Below are positions 48,479 to 60,478 of a stretch of 64,000 nt of DNA, one piece after another. Location of the stretch: assembly GCA_017562135.1 (NCBI GenBank), contig QEYB01000180.1, forward strand, positions 620,001 to 684,000, in the 5' to 3' direction. The stretch's first letter is position 1. Each line of letters begins with the position of its first letter. The notes under the pieces are model-generated. The model was not told the origin of the DNA, made no database searches, and saw only the letters and a list, made by a program, of their open reading frames with translations. The position numbers were made by a program, and so were the translations under genes. The stretch is from Dipylidium caninum (taxonomy: Eukaryota > Platyhelminthes > Cestoda > Cyclophyllidea > Dipylidiidae).

Positions 48479-50125
48479 TTATAATTCTTCCTGCTTAGGC
48501 TGACCATCACGGGTATATTGAGAAAGTTCATCGGTTGCCGATTTTGCAACAAATTTCAACATGTCTGCAACTTCACGATTCCCCTAAACACAGTTAAGAT
48601 AATAAATCAGACATACCTCATATGCCACGGGCTTATCCTTAGAATTCCGGGACACCCAGTAGATAGTTGGATAACCATGAACACTGAAGGTGGATGGGAA
48701 TGAATTCGCTGTCGCGTCAATTGCAGCAATGACTATATTACTCTCTTTTGAAAGTTTTTTGGCAAGTTCTTCATACTTAGGTTTCAGGGCTTTACAATGC
48801 CCACACCAAGGTGCATAAAATTCAATAAGCACATCTTTCGATGTATCGTAAACAATGTTTTCAAATGTCTTTCCAACAACTTTCATAACTGGATCGTCCT
48901 GTTTTTCTGGAACCGGTTCTGATTTTACGTACGGTTCTAACGATCCAGCAATAAATTCGTTCACAAAGTTTTTTAAGCTCTGAACACTAAAGGGGAATAC
49001 ATTTGACTAGTGGTTCATAACATACGAAAACTTTTCACTCATCACATAATTCTTTCCATCTTCGGCCATAATAACCACCACAATATCCCCGTCTTTGGGA
49101 GTGATGGCCAGTTCATAGAGCTCACCGGCGTATGCTGTAGTATCCGAGAGGGCAAACTGTAGTTTGGATATATTCTCCTTAGCTATAGAAATCAGACGAT
49201 TTCGCAGATAACGGATGTGCGATGGGTCTCGTTCAAAGTCAACGCGTGTATACACCACCAACAAAGGCTTTCTGAAGAACTCCTGTATTTTTTTGTCTCG
49301 AATGCCAGCAAAGCCCACACTAATAAAATGAGAAGTAGAATCACAAATTTACGCATTATTCCTGATCCATTTTTCAATATCCAGAGACTTTATTGGACCG
49401 TCATACGTCTTAATTCTGTTTTCCATTTTTGTTTCAAGTTGCTTTGGCTGCAAAAGCTTAATGAGCCTGTACGATTTACAAAAATGGTACCAACTTACGA
49501 ACCATCAGAAGGATCCAAAAGATTGGCCTTTGTGTACACAAAATTAAGGAACTTTCTAAATTTCCGGGCGACCTTCTCAAATTCTTCGAGAGCTTCAGAA
49601 TTTTTAGATTGTATAACGACAGTGTAGGCATCACTAGCTAATACATCCTCGTAGTGACTTGCATCAAATATTTCAGTGGCAGGTGGTCCAGAACGAATGG
49701 ACATAAAATCAACAATTGCAGCTATTGAATGAAGTTAAGACCACTCATATGTACCCCTCGTGCGAGCTCCATCAAAGTCCTCCGTGTATTCGCCATAATT
49801 GTATACTTTAAGCGTAGGATACCCTCGAATCTCGACTTCACCACACATATCCGCCTCCTCTTCACAATTGACCTCAAAGAGAGGCACAACTGGTTCCCTT
49901 TTTTTAAGTTCGGCCGCAGCTTCTTCAAAATGAGGAGCGAGAGCTTTACAGTGGCCGCACCTGTGAATTGTTAAACAGAAAAAGGAGACATTACCATGGT
50001 ACGTAATACTTCACAAGTGCTATAGGATATTTCGCCAGCTCATCTCTAGTAGTCTTCTTTAGGGGAATTACGTCACTACTGAAAACGAGAGGAAGGACTA
50101 ATGCCAAAACTGTAAACTTGAGCAT
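48479..50125 (-). CDS. PDIA3: protein disulfide isomerase, ERp57/PDIA3-like
   Basis: Thiol oxidoreductase of the endoplasmic reticulum that forms and shuffles disulfides in glycoproteins. Exons (minus): 49995-50125, 49755-49960, 49499-49721, 49353-49466, 49026-49319, 48617-48986, 48479-48583; introns of 32-39 nt; 480 residues. The signal peptide is MLKFTVLALVLPLVFS. Thioredoxin domain a carries PWCGHCKALAPHFE near residue 45 and cis-Pro RGYPTLKVY. Domains b and b' lack CxxC (IVDFMSIRSGPPATE; later LDIEKWIRNN, RDPSHIRYLRNRL). Domain a' carries FYAPWCGHCKALKPKYEEL near residue 384 and HGYPTIYW. The C-terminus QEEL is an ER-retrieval variant. The b/b' layout and the length near 500 favour ERp57 over PDIA1 (usually KDEL) or ERp72 (three active domains). 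Intron 1 splits the tryptophan codon just before the first CGHC. No frame break. Junctions were chosen by consensus plus phase, for example GTATGT at 49025. Confidence 0.94.
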
Positions 50126-51778
50126 TCAGATGACGAGGCCAAAACACACTAATTTAAATAATGGTAATGCGCGGTGTATGTCGGCTATTGGCTAGTATTG
50201 AATATAATTATTAAAACAAATTTTATAGTTTACGTTTATGCGGTTTGTACTTAGTAATCTAAAATTTATGCAAACGCCTTTATGATTAAAACTATTTTAT
50301 AGCTTTTGATAGGTTTGATTAGCATTTGTGCATTGGCGCGTATGATCGCCTTTACCAATACTGAATTTCATATATTCGACAAGTGAAGTATACTCTATTG
50401 TAGGTGGTTGGCTAATACAACTGTTTCCTTGATAGTAGTCGATAATTAACTTTTTAGGAGATTACTGCAAGTAAGTGGGAAATGATCTAAGCCCTTCTAG
50501 TTTGGTCAGCTCGTTTTTCAAGTGGCGTATTCGATCAAACGTCATTGTACCACTCATTAATAAATCGCTTCAAATGGTTAGTGCAGGATGACTTTTCTCA
50601 GTGCATACGGCTTTTGCATTCGGTTCTCGCTAGACAGTTTTTATCAATTGACAAATACCTTTAGTTTTCTCGTTGTGCCCCTGTAGGATTACGTTTAATA
50701 TAGCATCTCCAGAAAATCAGATATCTCGAAGTGCCATTTATTATAGGCTACTTTCAACAATATTGCTTCAACTTAAGGCAGTATAGACGTTTCACTAATA
50801 CATCGAATAAATTTTCTCTTCCGTGAATTATTAAATAACGGCCCATTTACAGCAGAGTCTTTTTTCCCCTAGTTGGTGACACTGATTGTTCTCCCTGAAT
50901 TTTGCTTTAAGGCATTGACAGCAGGTGAGTTCAGTATGTCTAAAGACTTCAAGTCTTCCTCGATATCTTGGTATAACTTCTTATGACGGGAGAAACTTCT
51001 TTAATGTGACAATGTTAGGTTTGGCATGTGTCACTGTTGGGGTGCTCCGACGTGCATTTACGAAAGTGTTAATCATAAAGTGGCTCTGGTTACATCGCTT
51101 AAGCCGAGTTCAATCAGTCAAAAGCTCCCAGAGACGTGATGGCAACATATTGTTTTTCGTGTTCATGCGTATTTTCATTTAATCGAAGGCGAAAATGTGT
51201 TGTCAATGCAGGAATGCGCGAATATATTGAGAGAAAAGGAAAGAGGGTGGTACTGAAGTACTTTAACGTTGGATAGTTGGTCGTTGTCGACAGCATACTC
51301 TTAATACAATCGCGTAGACTAACACGATGCCAAATCGGAAAGGAGTTGGCTTTATTCCTAGCTTTGGCGTTCGCCAGAAATTTGCGAAGGAATTTGTGAG
51401 GTGAATCTGCGGAAAGCCTGGAAGCATTAAACCTATAGTAAATCCATTTATTTTGCGATCATTACATCTTCTAACGGGAAGAGGTCAGACTGCAAAAATG
51501 CACAAAACCACAATGCGTAGGTCGTTTGCCGATCGCAACATACTCTGTAACTGCTGATGTGCTTTCTTGGCATCGTTTCTTGAACCTTGAACCTTCTGCC
51601 CTTTTGTGCAGTCATTTGTGCTTCAGACAAATCTTCGTACTTGTTAGACAAGAGGGAAGGAAAAGGCGTTCCGAGGACATTTCCTAGAAGAGAGTGGGAA
51701 GGTGGACCCCAAAACCAGCACATTCTCTCTTTTCTACTAAGAAGAATAAATTTTCTTCTCTGTAACGTACTCCAGTTT
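50126..51778. other. intergenic, no gene supported
   Basis: AT-rich left half, probably the PDI promoter, and no recognisable coding exon. The frames at 50925-51182 and 51448-51723 have no motif I can name. Confidence 0.45.
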
Positions 51779-51782
51779 TTTA

Positions 51783-52930
51783 TTAGGATACAACTGATGT
51801 AAATACAAAAGTGACCACGAAAGCGGAGGTCAGCAGTATGCCAGTCACAATGACTGCAGAGAAGGCAAGAAGTGCTTTATTTTCCACTCTAAACCGCGAC
51901 AGCTTTGTACCGTTCCGAGAGGTTTCACCTGCCTGGGCGTATTCAAGTTGTGTTTCGATGCTGAGATCGGACCAGACTGACCCCCGGTAACCTCGAGGCT
52001 CCCTGTGCCTGGAGATAATTGCTTGGACAATAGGAAGTAGCCTCGGCACCCTATTTACAATAGCGTTTCCCGACTTGAGGCGATTGTTGAGGAGCTGAAA
52101 ATGTTAGTGAAAAAAATTGCATACTCATTCTTCAGTTAATCAGTATTTTAATTTCAGGAAAATTTTATTTTGAAGGTTGTGGAAATTGATGACATCGGCA
52201 ATTATTCTTTTACTTGCATTTGCAACCCGGGCACTCGGGTCGCAAGTGCAACTTAATAGAGAAGGCCACTCGGAGAACTTTTTTATTACTTCGCTATGCT
52301 CACACTTCTGGGCCCTGGCATCGGACCACTGAGGACGAATATTCAGAAGAGCATTTCCTCAAAACCGTCATGCAATTGGGAGAAGATGACACCTACTTTG
52401 ACGGTATTGCGAAGCAGCCTGAGAGTGGTTGTATCGGTGACCAGGTCAATTCTCTCCTTCTCAGTGATGGCTGCGAGAGAAATGGGAGATGGCGGGGTGG
52501 TCGAGGCCCCCAGACTTGGGAGTCGGCTCTGTCCAGCCTCTTTCCTCGGCAGGTCAGGGAAGGCCATCAGCAACCGTTGGGCGCGTTGAAAGCTCTGCAG
52601 AGCGAAGTCGAGAAGGGCGAGGTAGTAAGCGCATAACTGAAACAGTGTAGCCTCACTGGCTGTGCGTTTTCGCTGCGCTTCGATGACAACTTTAAAATTC
52701 GCTTGCATAGTCGACAATCCGGTCATCAGGGCGCCTCGTTGTCTGATCCACCTGTCCCGCAGAGCGTTTGAGTCGTCTGCAGTGCCGACGACGCCGCCCG
52801 TTAAGCTGTAACTGGCTAAAAGAGAACTTAGCTGAGGCCGCACCTTTAGGAGGTAGTCCACAGCTTGTTGCATTAGGATAATGTGGCTAAATGGCGAATG
52901 CACCGCTCCTTCCACCGACTTATTGCTCAT
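51783..52930 (-). CDS. uncharacterised tail-anchored membrane protein
   Basis: Two exons fit together in phase: 52397-52930 and 51783-52094, joined by GTAGGT...TTTTCAG, giving up to 281 residues from an ATG at 52930 (MSNKSVEGAVHSPFSH). The open frame extends to 53056, and a splice acceptor (CATTTAG) inside the 5' part could mean that an earlier exon holds the true start. The body is helical and Leu-rich (AVDYLLKVRPQLSSLLASY, ANFKVVIEAQRKR, LLNNRLKSGNAIVNRVP). The protein ends with one hydrophobic segment (LLAFSAVIVTGILLTSAFVV) and about ten residues, the layout of a C-terminal anchor. The NRVPRLLPIVQAII stretch is loosely like the membrane-proximal part of Golgi SNAREs such as GOS28, but 60 residues intervene before the anchor, so I do not assign a function. 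An AATAAA overlaps the stop codon. Confidence 0.6.
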
Positions 52931-55885
52931 CTTTCGCGATTGGTTGTTATGCGATCTGTTTATAGAGACTTGCCAGGGTGTGGCAGAGGAAACAAATAAC
53001 CAACTATTCATAATGAACGTGGTGCAAGGCAGCAAATTTTTGGGCCTGAGATACAAATGCTTCTTAGCCCGACAGCAGCAATGTTACCTGACTGTGTGCT
53101 CCATAAAAGAGAAGACGTCTTACTTTGACCCAAAGTGAAGGCGGACTCTGCTTCTACGCCCTCAACTCCCCCCATTCATAGCATATCAAGTTATATTCGT
53201 AAGGAAAATCATATCGACTCCGATCGTGTTCATTTCGCATGCGGAACTTGGCAATGTTTGGATTTTGTCTGCGACGAGCATACTTCCTTGATGTTATACA
53301 CACGCTCTATTAAGTCAAAGGCCTTGCGCCACGGATCATTATTTTGAAGACTTCATGCCTATTGACGGAGAAGCCTAACAGGCCATCTCAGCAACACCAC
53401 AGTCTTCCGACTTTGGTCAAATTCCGTTGCAGGCCAGTGAAACCACCGAAAGGGGGCCGAAAGCTCCACGTCACCGTGCACGGTCCCATGCGCGGTCGCG
53501 CCTTTCGCCGAAGCGCTAAGAGCAGAGGGCGAGGAAGGGAAAATCGTCGCTTAAAAGGCCTGCCGACGCCTCGGGAGGCCGACTTTGCCAGTGATTCAGG
53601 AGGGTAGATAGAAGCGACCTCCGCCCGTGTGTTAACGAGACACACGAACAGCTCCCAGATGCCGCAGACACTGTAGCAAATCACCTCCTCATCCCACAAC
53701 TGTGGCCGCTCCGAACTGCCGTCTGCGTTTCGAGCCAGGGCACTGTTACTTCCAAGCAGGCCGTGATCCGTCGCGTTTCACGCTCGCCGTTGAATTCGTC
53801 TCCGCCAAACCGCTCTTTTCGGACTCGCACGTCTTGCTGTTTCTTGATAACACATCCAGTCGACATGAAGCGCCACGATAACTCTTGCTTCGCACAGCCC
53901 CAAATGTCTGATAGGGCAATTGTGAATACTTAAAACCGCCCCAGAATTAAATCCTCTCTAGCTGTGGCCGCCCGCGGCGATTCGAGGTGGCGGAGGGGAA
54001 GGGGGAAGGAAGGGGGAAGGAGGGGAGGTCGAAGGGACGGCCAATAGGCTTGAGCGGTGGTATGGGGACGGGGACAGTGGATGTGAGTAGCCACCCGCCA
54101 CCCTCCTCCCCAGGGAGTGTGAGTACGCCTATACGACCTTCTTTTCGACTTTCGTACACCTTCGCCAAGAAAACAAACTCTTCAAAATTTCTCGAAATTG
54201 CGCAGTTTCACCGTAATTTACATAACAATGACAGTGAAAGGCAGAGGTGGACACGAATGGAGTCCGTAGAGAACCAACACCGGTTTGTTTCTACCTCCAG
54301 CACAATCACGGCCAGAAGGAACTCTTTTCGGATGAGTGGGGCTGTTGCCAGCAGAGCGACACACTACAGCTCCCTACTGGCGAGGTGGTAATTCACCTCC
54401 GCTAACGTCTTCTCTACCACTTAATCCATGAGAGGGCAGTTAAAGAAAGGAGGCTCTCGGAGAACTGCCAAATAAGAATGGGTTTCCCAATGTGGGCAGA
54501 TGCTGCAGCGGTTGCTAACGTCAAGGGTGTAACTCTGACGTGGGCCGACGCTTCTTCTTTCTGGAGAGGAGCTTCAGCTCCATTCCGTGCCGACGATTTA
54601 GCAGACAACGGTGGGGAAAATCGCAACATTTTTCACTCGCCTGTCTGTGGGACGTGGCCGAGTGCTGCTACAACCTCTCCGGCTTGGCGGTATCGTGAGT
54701 ACTTTTGGGGCCTTTTCATACGCTGTCTTGAGAAATGTAGAGGGGGAAGACTGAGCTTCGCCAGGCCGAGAACGGGTGGGCTTGCCCTGTGAGAGAGAGT
54801 ATCGACTAAGTGGGCTCACCATTTTCCCTCCTCTCCGACGACAAGCCGTCAATTAACTACTTTTCCCTGCGGGCAAGTGACTGGCTTTCTCCGAAAGGAC
54901 TAACTTGCTTCCCTACTGAAACACCACTGGTGAGTCTCTCACTACACGGTCGTATCCATCGATGGCATTAGAGGGGGCCGTGAACGCACGCAAGCAAAAA
55001 TAATCAACTTATAATACACGCGAATGTCGTCTTTCGGACGCTATCATAAACGCCGCCACTGTCTAATTAGACGAGCTCGCCACCAAGACAGTTTTACTGT
55101 GCCCTCGCGAGCACGCGTTCGAGGCGAGAGAGAGTGGAGAGAGGGGCGAGGGGGAGAGGAGAAGGGGGACACCCCAACAGGCTCAAGTGCGCGCCCGTGG
55201 TCACGCCACCGGACGCCCCTCGGTGCAGTCCACCACTCCGCTGCCCCGGCGGAGGGAGGCGGACGGCGTGCTTCGGAGCCGAGTGGGCTGGCGGGAGAGC
55301 AAGCCAACCATTGGCCGCCTCGAGTGGGTTTGCGAACAACTGCGGGTGTGACCTGCCTCTAATGAGCATCAGGGTCGACCGACGGTGGATATAAGAGGAT
55401 GCTCCTTGTTTGATTGCCATGTTTTCGCAGTGAGTGCCATTCTTCTAGTGTTTCCAACCCCATTACCACTAGGTTTGACACGGGATCTGAAATGGGTGAG
55501 GGTGGTTGTGCACAAAAGGGCGGGGTGAGACGAAAGAGACACGTCCTACCTTTCTTCACGCCCCACAGAAGCACACGCGAGGGCCGCTCCGCCCTGTTTT
55601 CCACCTGGCCAGTTGTCCATCTTCCCGACTCAGGTGGGATATGGGGCGAAGTGGCAGCAATTGGGTCCGCTGCGTAATTTATGTGCAGGCGAGTGATAGC
55701 TTGCCTTCTCTCATGCTTCTTAAGTGAAGTCGCCACGAGACCAAAATGCCTCGGAAATGTTAGCATCGGGGCGACAATGCTTTCCCCTTCAGGTGTCGTC
55801 GGTGGCCGATCACTGCGCCATGCCACAGCCTCGACACCTTTAGGCCGATGCTCAACTGCGACGGACCATTATACTCTTGTTTCAG
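52931..55885. other. intergenic, GC-rich, no gene supported
   Basis: Contains a purine-rich G tract at 53995-54025 and GC-rich blocks at 53.4-53.6 and 55.1-55.35 kb that open long frames on both strands at once, typical of composition rather than genes. The upstream exon of the LIM-homeobox gene probably lies in the right half but was not identified. Confidence 0.4.
53995..54025 (+). other. G-run cluster (possible G-quadruplex)
   Basis: Four runs of four or five G lie within about 31 nt, separated by short A/G spacers. Confidence 0.6.
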
Positions 55886-58800
55886 ATCACGGTCGCGGCG
55901 GCCGGCGAGGAAAGCAGTACGCAGCACACGACGCCTCATGTCGCTTCCTCAACGACTTCGGTGACAATGGAAGACTGGAGTCCCACCGAGCACACCACCT
56001 CTCTCGTGTGTGCCAGTTGTCGTTGTTCAATCTACTCTAAGCAACTCCTCGGGCTTTCACGGACGTCCAGCAGCGACTGTGATCGGAAAATAATTCCTTT
56101 CCACGTCTCCTGCCTCCGCTGCTCACGCTGCGGCTCCCAGTTGGATGAAACCGATAGGAGGTGTTGGACAAACCGAAACTACGGAGTGCTGTGTCAAACC
56201 TGCTACAAAATGTAACTATATCTTCCTCGCAGTCCATTTTTACCGCAAAACAAGCATTTATTTGGACGTTAGTGATGCCAGCGGGAAAGTTGAGGCATTC
56301 ACCCCTACACCCACCCACGGGCAGCCAGAGGTGGTGGAAAATGAGGAGGATTTTAAATTAGTAAAGATGCATGTCATGCGACGAGTCCGCCTCTCCCATC
56401 CGCAGAAAAATAGTTTCTTTTTAACCGCAATAGGAAGACTCACTGCGCCAAATGTCAACTTCGAATGTCCCGCGGCTCTTTAGTTCAACGCATATTTGAC
56501 TGCGCCTTCCATGTGGACTGCTTCACTTGTGCCCAATGCAACCGACGGCTGCATTTCGGTGAATGCATTGCCTTTGCCGAAGGTGAGGTGTTCTGTGCCT
56601 GGCACCTCTGCCCCCACCCGTCGCCCGTGTCCACGTCCTCATCTTCAAGGCTTCCGGCGGCAGCAGGAAGTGATATGGAAACAGTTAAACGTCGCGACTG
56701 TCGAGTATCCCTTCTTCGGAGAATTCCTCAAGGAGGGTTCGTATTTGATTAGCTTATTTATTTCAAGCGTAACTTTCCAGACAGCTCTTTGACTTTGCGG
56801 CCCTCTTCTGATGTTATTCACGCTCACGAGTTGACACTGAAGGTGGCCGGCTAATCGCTCCTCATGCCAACACTGGTGCGCCCGTCGACACGACATAGAA
56901 GGTAGAAGCCATATTTGACGGCCTGGTAGAGAATACATGCAGGCATTAAAAGGCGTCTTTCTGCTCACATTCACGTCTGACGACACTAGCATCGAACCAC
57001 GTGGACTCTAAGCAAGCAGCTTAGACACATTTCAATCGTCCACCTAAACGAGACCCGAAGACAATGACTTGCGCGCATAATGGCCGAGAAAGTCCATGTG
57101 GAGGAGGAAATTGTCTCCCCTTCCAAAAACCCAATTCTTCGTGGTTGACTGCGGCGGAACGCATTCCGTCCCTCCTTCAAAGGTATTAATTCATTTATGC
57201 ACATTCAAGCGACCCGGTCGGCCAACCCCACGCGAGGGAGTCGCCTCCCCCGAGCGCCGGAGATCTCGTGGCCTCGAAGAAGCGCTTTTGATGAGGTGAG
57301 GTTCTCCCTGCACCACAGTACTCGGGAAAATTGTGAAGCCTGTCACCAATTTAGCTTTGCATATTGGGCTCAGTAACTTTGACGAAATGTACGTCTTCGG
57401 GTCGCCTTTTCGGTGCAATCGACGGAGTCTCTCCTGATCGGCTTCGCACCTTTCGATCCTCTAAGTGAACAATCGGTGCCCTTTCTGTGCATGTCCCGGG
57501 CGTGTGGCGTGATTATTCGTAGTCCAAACTCTTTAGCATGTTTCTGCACATATCCGCGTCAGAGACTTGATAGTGTCTCATGTAATCATCATGACTATGC
57601 AGATGAGAAAGCTCAATCCAGGATCCAGTCCATGGGCCATTCTTCGAGTGAGTCGGAGCCTGCGGTCGAGGAGGCCGCTGCCTACAGGGAAAATGAGAGG
57701 ATTGCGCTTACTGCGCTTCATAGATTCGTACAGCAGAGCCAGAGTCCTCGGAATCACGCGTTCCAACAACGACCTCCTTCGCGGTCAGCCGGTGGCAACA
57801 ACAGCTGCCAACAGCGCTCAAAACGTGTCCGCACCAGCTTCACTCCACAGCAGATTGCAGTCCTGCAGGCCAGCTTTAAGACGGTTTCGAATCCTGATGG
57901 ACAGGAGCTGGAACGAATCGCCCAAGCCACTTGCCTCACCAAACGCGTCACGCAGGTTATTCACCTTACTGCTCCCTCTTACTGACACCCCCTCAGTAGG
58001 CAGACACGAGCAACAGACTCCGACAAACGGCGAGGGAGGCGACTCTTTTGCCAGGTAGCGTAAACCTACACGGGTTTAGATGTATGGCTCCGGCATCGGA
58101 CATCTGTGCGATAGTAGCGGGAGATTAACCAAGTTTTCTCCTGCAATCGCTTTTATGTGCAGTCGGTCCCCACTCAGAGGATGCACCTTCTTGTCAGGGG
58201 ACTGTTTGTTCCGCTACAACCCCTCGCAGCGGGGTCTGCCCATTCGACTTAGTGCTTCGGGACCAATTTCGAGGCATGGGAGCCATCGCCTGTCGCTGCG
58301 CCAGTCGGCTGTCAGCCCGCATCAGTCGCGCAACGCGAAGTCCCGCCGGGCAGTGGGGGTTATGGGAGATTCATCCCGCACAGGTGCTCCTGCCTGACGC
58401 CTGTAGTAGACATCTGCAGAGGGGCAAGTGGTCTCTCGCGAAGAGAGCTCGCGGGGCTTCCATCTCCTCTTCCTTTTTTCATATTTAATCAAAATGAATT
58501 GTTGCTACCGGATCAGACAGGAAAAGTTGTCGGGGTTAGATGCAAACCATGAATGAAGCCACCGAATGGTTGAGGCTCACGGGCAAAATCGTGTCAGAGG
58601 GGGAATAAACCCTCGGTAAAGGGAGTCAGGCGGCCTATCGGCCGAGCATGGGCAATTCCGGTCATTTGAGGGGAACAAGGCCTTCCAAGTCTCACTGTTT
58701 ACGAGCCGCCGTTGGGTCATTGTCCAGGATCCAACTCTCCTTCCAATGCACAATTGCAACTACTTCCACAAGCTCTGGCGAGAAGAATCCCAGTCGGGAT

Positions 58801-60019
58801 CATTTACGGCTCTTCAGGCACCAAAGGTCATTTGTTACAGTCGAATCATCGGTTGGGAGAGGAATTTTCGCTACTAGTTTGCACATGGTCACATAAGCCC
58901 TTGGAGCTGGGTTATCTACGCTTTTGGAAATTATTAATGAAAAAGAAGCGAATATTTCATTTTGCGACAGACACCTGCAAAATAGTAGGTGTCGGGCAGC
59001 ACAAAGGCGGAAGTTTAAGCCAAAAGTGTTTCAGCCCGACACAGGGCATGTCCACGGGCTCAGGTAGCTGAGTGCCCACGTGACGGTCGATGGCGAGTTT
59101 GCCCAGCCAAGCACTCCGAGAAGTCTTACAGATGTCAAATGGTTTCGTGCGATTGGCCAACTACGTGCTCTACACACCACCAACTCTTCCCCACTTGCAT
59201 CCCCAGAACGCCGTTGCGCACGAGTCGGTGTACAACTGAGGTGGGTTGCTATATTTAGCCCATAGCGCCATAAGAGAGGGAGTGTTTGAATCGGCAGCGG
59301 AGATCAAGACAACTGGTCCCCTCCGCACACTGTTCTACGCACGCAGACTGCCGTCGAATGAAAAGACCAGACCCTCCAGCGCTATGAAATACTGTGAATT
59401 CGCCGACGAAAGCACTTAATCCCTGCCACCTCGCGCAAGTTGGACGGCAGAGCTCGCTGCTTCCGCGAGCAGTGTTGGGATGGCTGATCTCCTCGGGCCC
59501 CGCTAGGCTGGGCCTCGGACAGCCAACGAGCGGGCTCCTGAACCCCAGCCGCCTTCTCGTCCCACAAGGCAGTGAGACAGGCTAATCCGCTCCCGTCGAT
59601 ACGTGGCGGCGGTTTCGCGGGTCGAGACTTCAACAAGCATGGCCAACTATGCGCTGACATAACCACTAGCGATAAGGTAGCCAGGGGAAGACATTTTGGG
59701 GAAAGTCTGGCTTGTTCACTCTGACCATCCGTGCCTCGCAGTCAGATTGCAGCGCCTGTCGGTTCACTACTCCATTTGACACACTCCTCTTTGACAAGAC
59801 TCTTCAATCAATTTTTTGCAGGTCTGGTTCCAAAACGCCAGAGCTCGTAAGAAAAAGAACGTGTTAAATTCTGTGCAAACTCAGCCAACAACTTCTGGGT
59901 CCCAGCCGGTTTTGTGCAGCAACGACGAGGTTCAAGACGATGCAGCGGATGAATTCGTATTCACCGCGTCTTCGAATAGCGCCTCCCGCCAGGCGACAAG
60001 GAATGACCGGGAAATGTGA
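55886..60019 (+). CDS. LIM-homeodomain transcription factor, Arrowhead/LHX6/8-like
   Basis: Nuclear DNA-binding factor in neural or appendage patterning in other animals. Recognised exons: 55886-56211 (LIM1; strong acceptor TTGTTTCAG), 56434 to about 56750 (LIM2; donor not fixed), about 57563-57955 (linker and homeodomain 1-46), 59822-60019 (homeodomain end and tail). The LIM1/LIM2 junction is in phase through a split Met codon. LIM2 is canonical: CAKC, 18 residues, HVDCFTCAQC, 18 residues, CAWH. LIM1 has CASC, then 27 residues, HVSCLRCSRC, 20 residues, CQTC, so its first loop is long. The homeodomain has KRVRTSFTPQQIAVLQ, NPDGQELERIA, KRVTQ/VWFQNARARKKK, with Gln50 and Asn51. The NPDGQ-LERIA and KRVTQ strings point to Arrowhead rather than Islet, Lmx or Apterous. 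The stop after NDREM leaves a tail of about 50 residues. The true start is probably in an exon left of 55886; an in-frame ATG exists at 55967. Confidence 0.87.
57956..59821 (+). other. 1.9-kb intron inside the homeodomain
   Basis: It runs from CGCAG/GTTATT to TTTTTTGCAG/GTCTGG and splits the homeodomain between Gln46 and Val47, a common intron position in several homeobox classes. Nothing else is recognised inside; frames are short. Confidence 0.85.
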
Positions 60020-60450
60020 AAACTGCTGCTACATGAAAACATATTTTAACGCAGGTGATTTATTTAACGAGCTCAAATTGCCTACTCAAGCGCACTTTTC
60101 CCTTTATTGCAGATTCCCGCTCGCTGTCAATGTATTTCTAAATCGTTCCGACATGTCATAGCGGTGCACTCATATTCCAGAATTGTTCTGACTGCAGAGT
60201 AAGTGGTTTCTGGGATGCATAACGTCTATTTATAAGGGAAACCGCCTCACTATTCACCGGGAAGACAGGTTCTACCACCGCTACGGCGAGCGAAAGCAGG
60301 GATTGTTGAGGCAGGGCTGGAGGGGGTGGTGTTTCGAGAATCTGAACTTTTTACCCAAAGGGAATTGTCGAGCACTTGGAAACTATCACGTGTGACATGA
60401 GAGGCCGCTTTTCTTGCCTCAGCGAGGGTCGTCCCGCAGATTGGAGGCGA

Positions 60451-60478
60451 AGAGGCTCTGCGCACGAGCAGAGCCTCT
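60451..60478. repeat. 11-bp perfect inverted repeat, 6-nt loop
   Basis: AGAGGCTCTGC at 60451-60461 and its exact reverse complement at 60468-60478. Confidence 0.9.

Noticed and set aside
55359..55826. 155-codon minus frame
   Set aside because: GC-rich, low complexity, no motif; lies just upstream of the LIM gene on the other strand.
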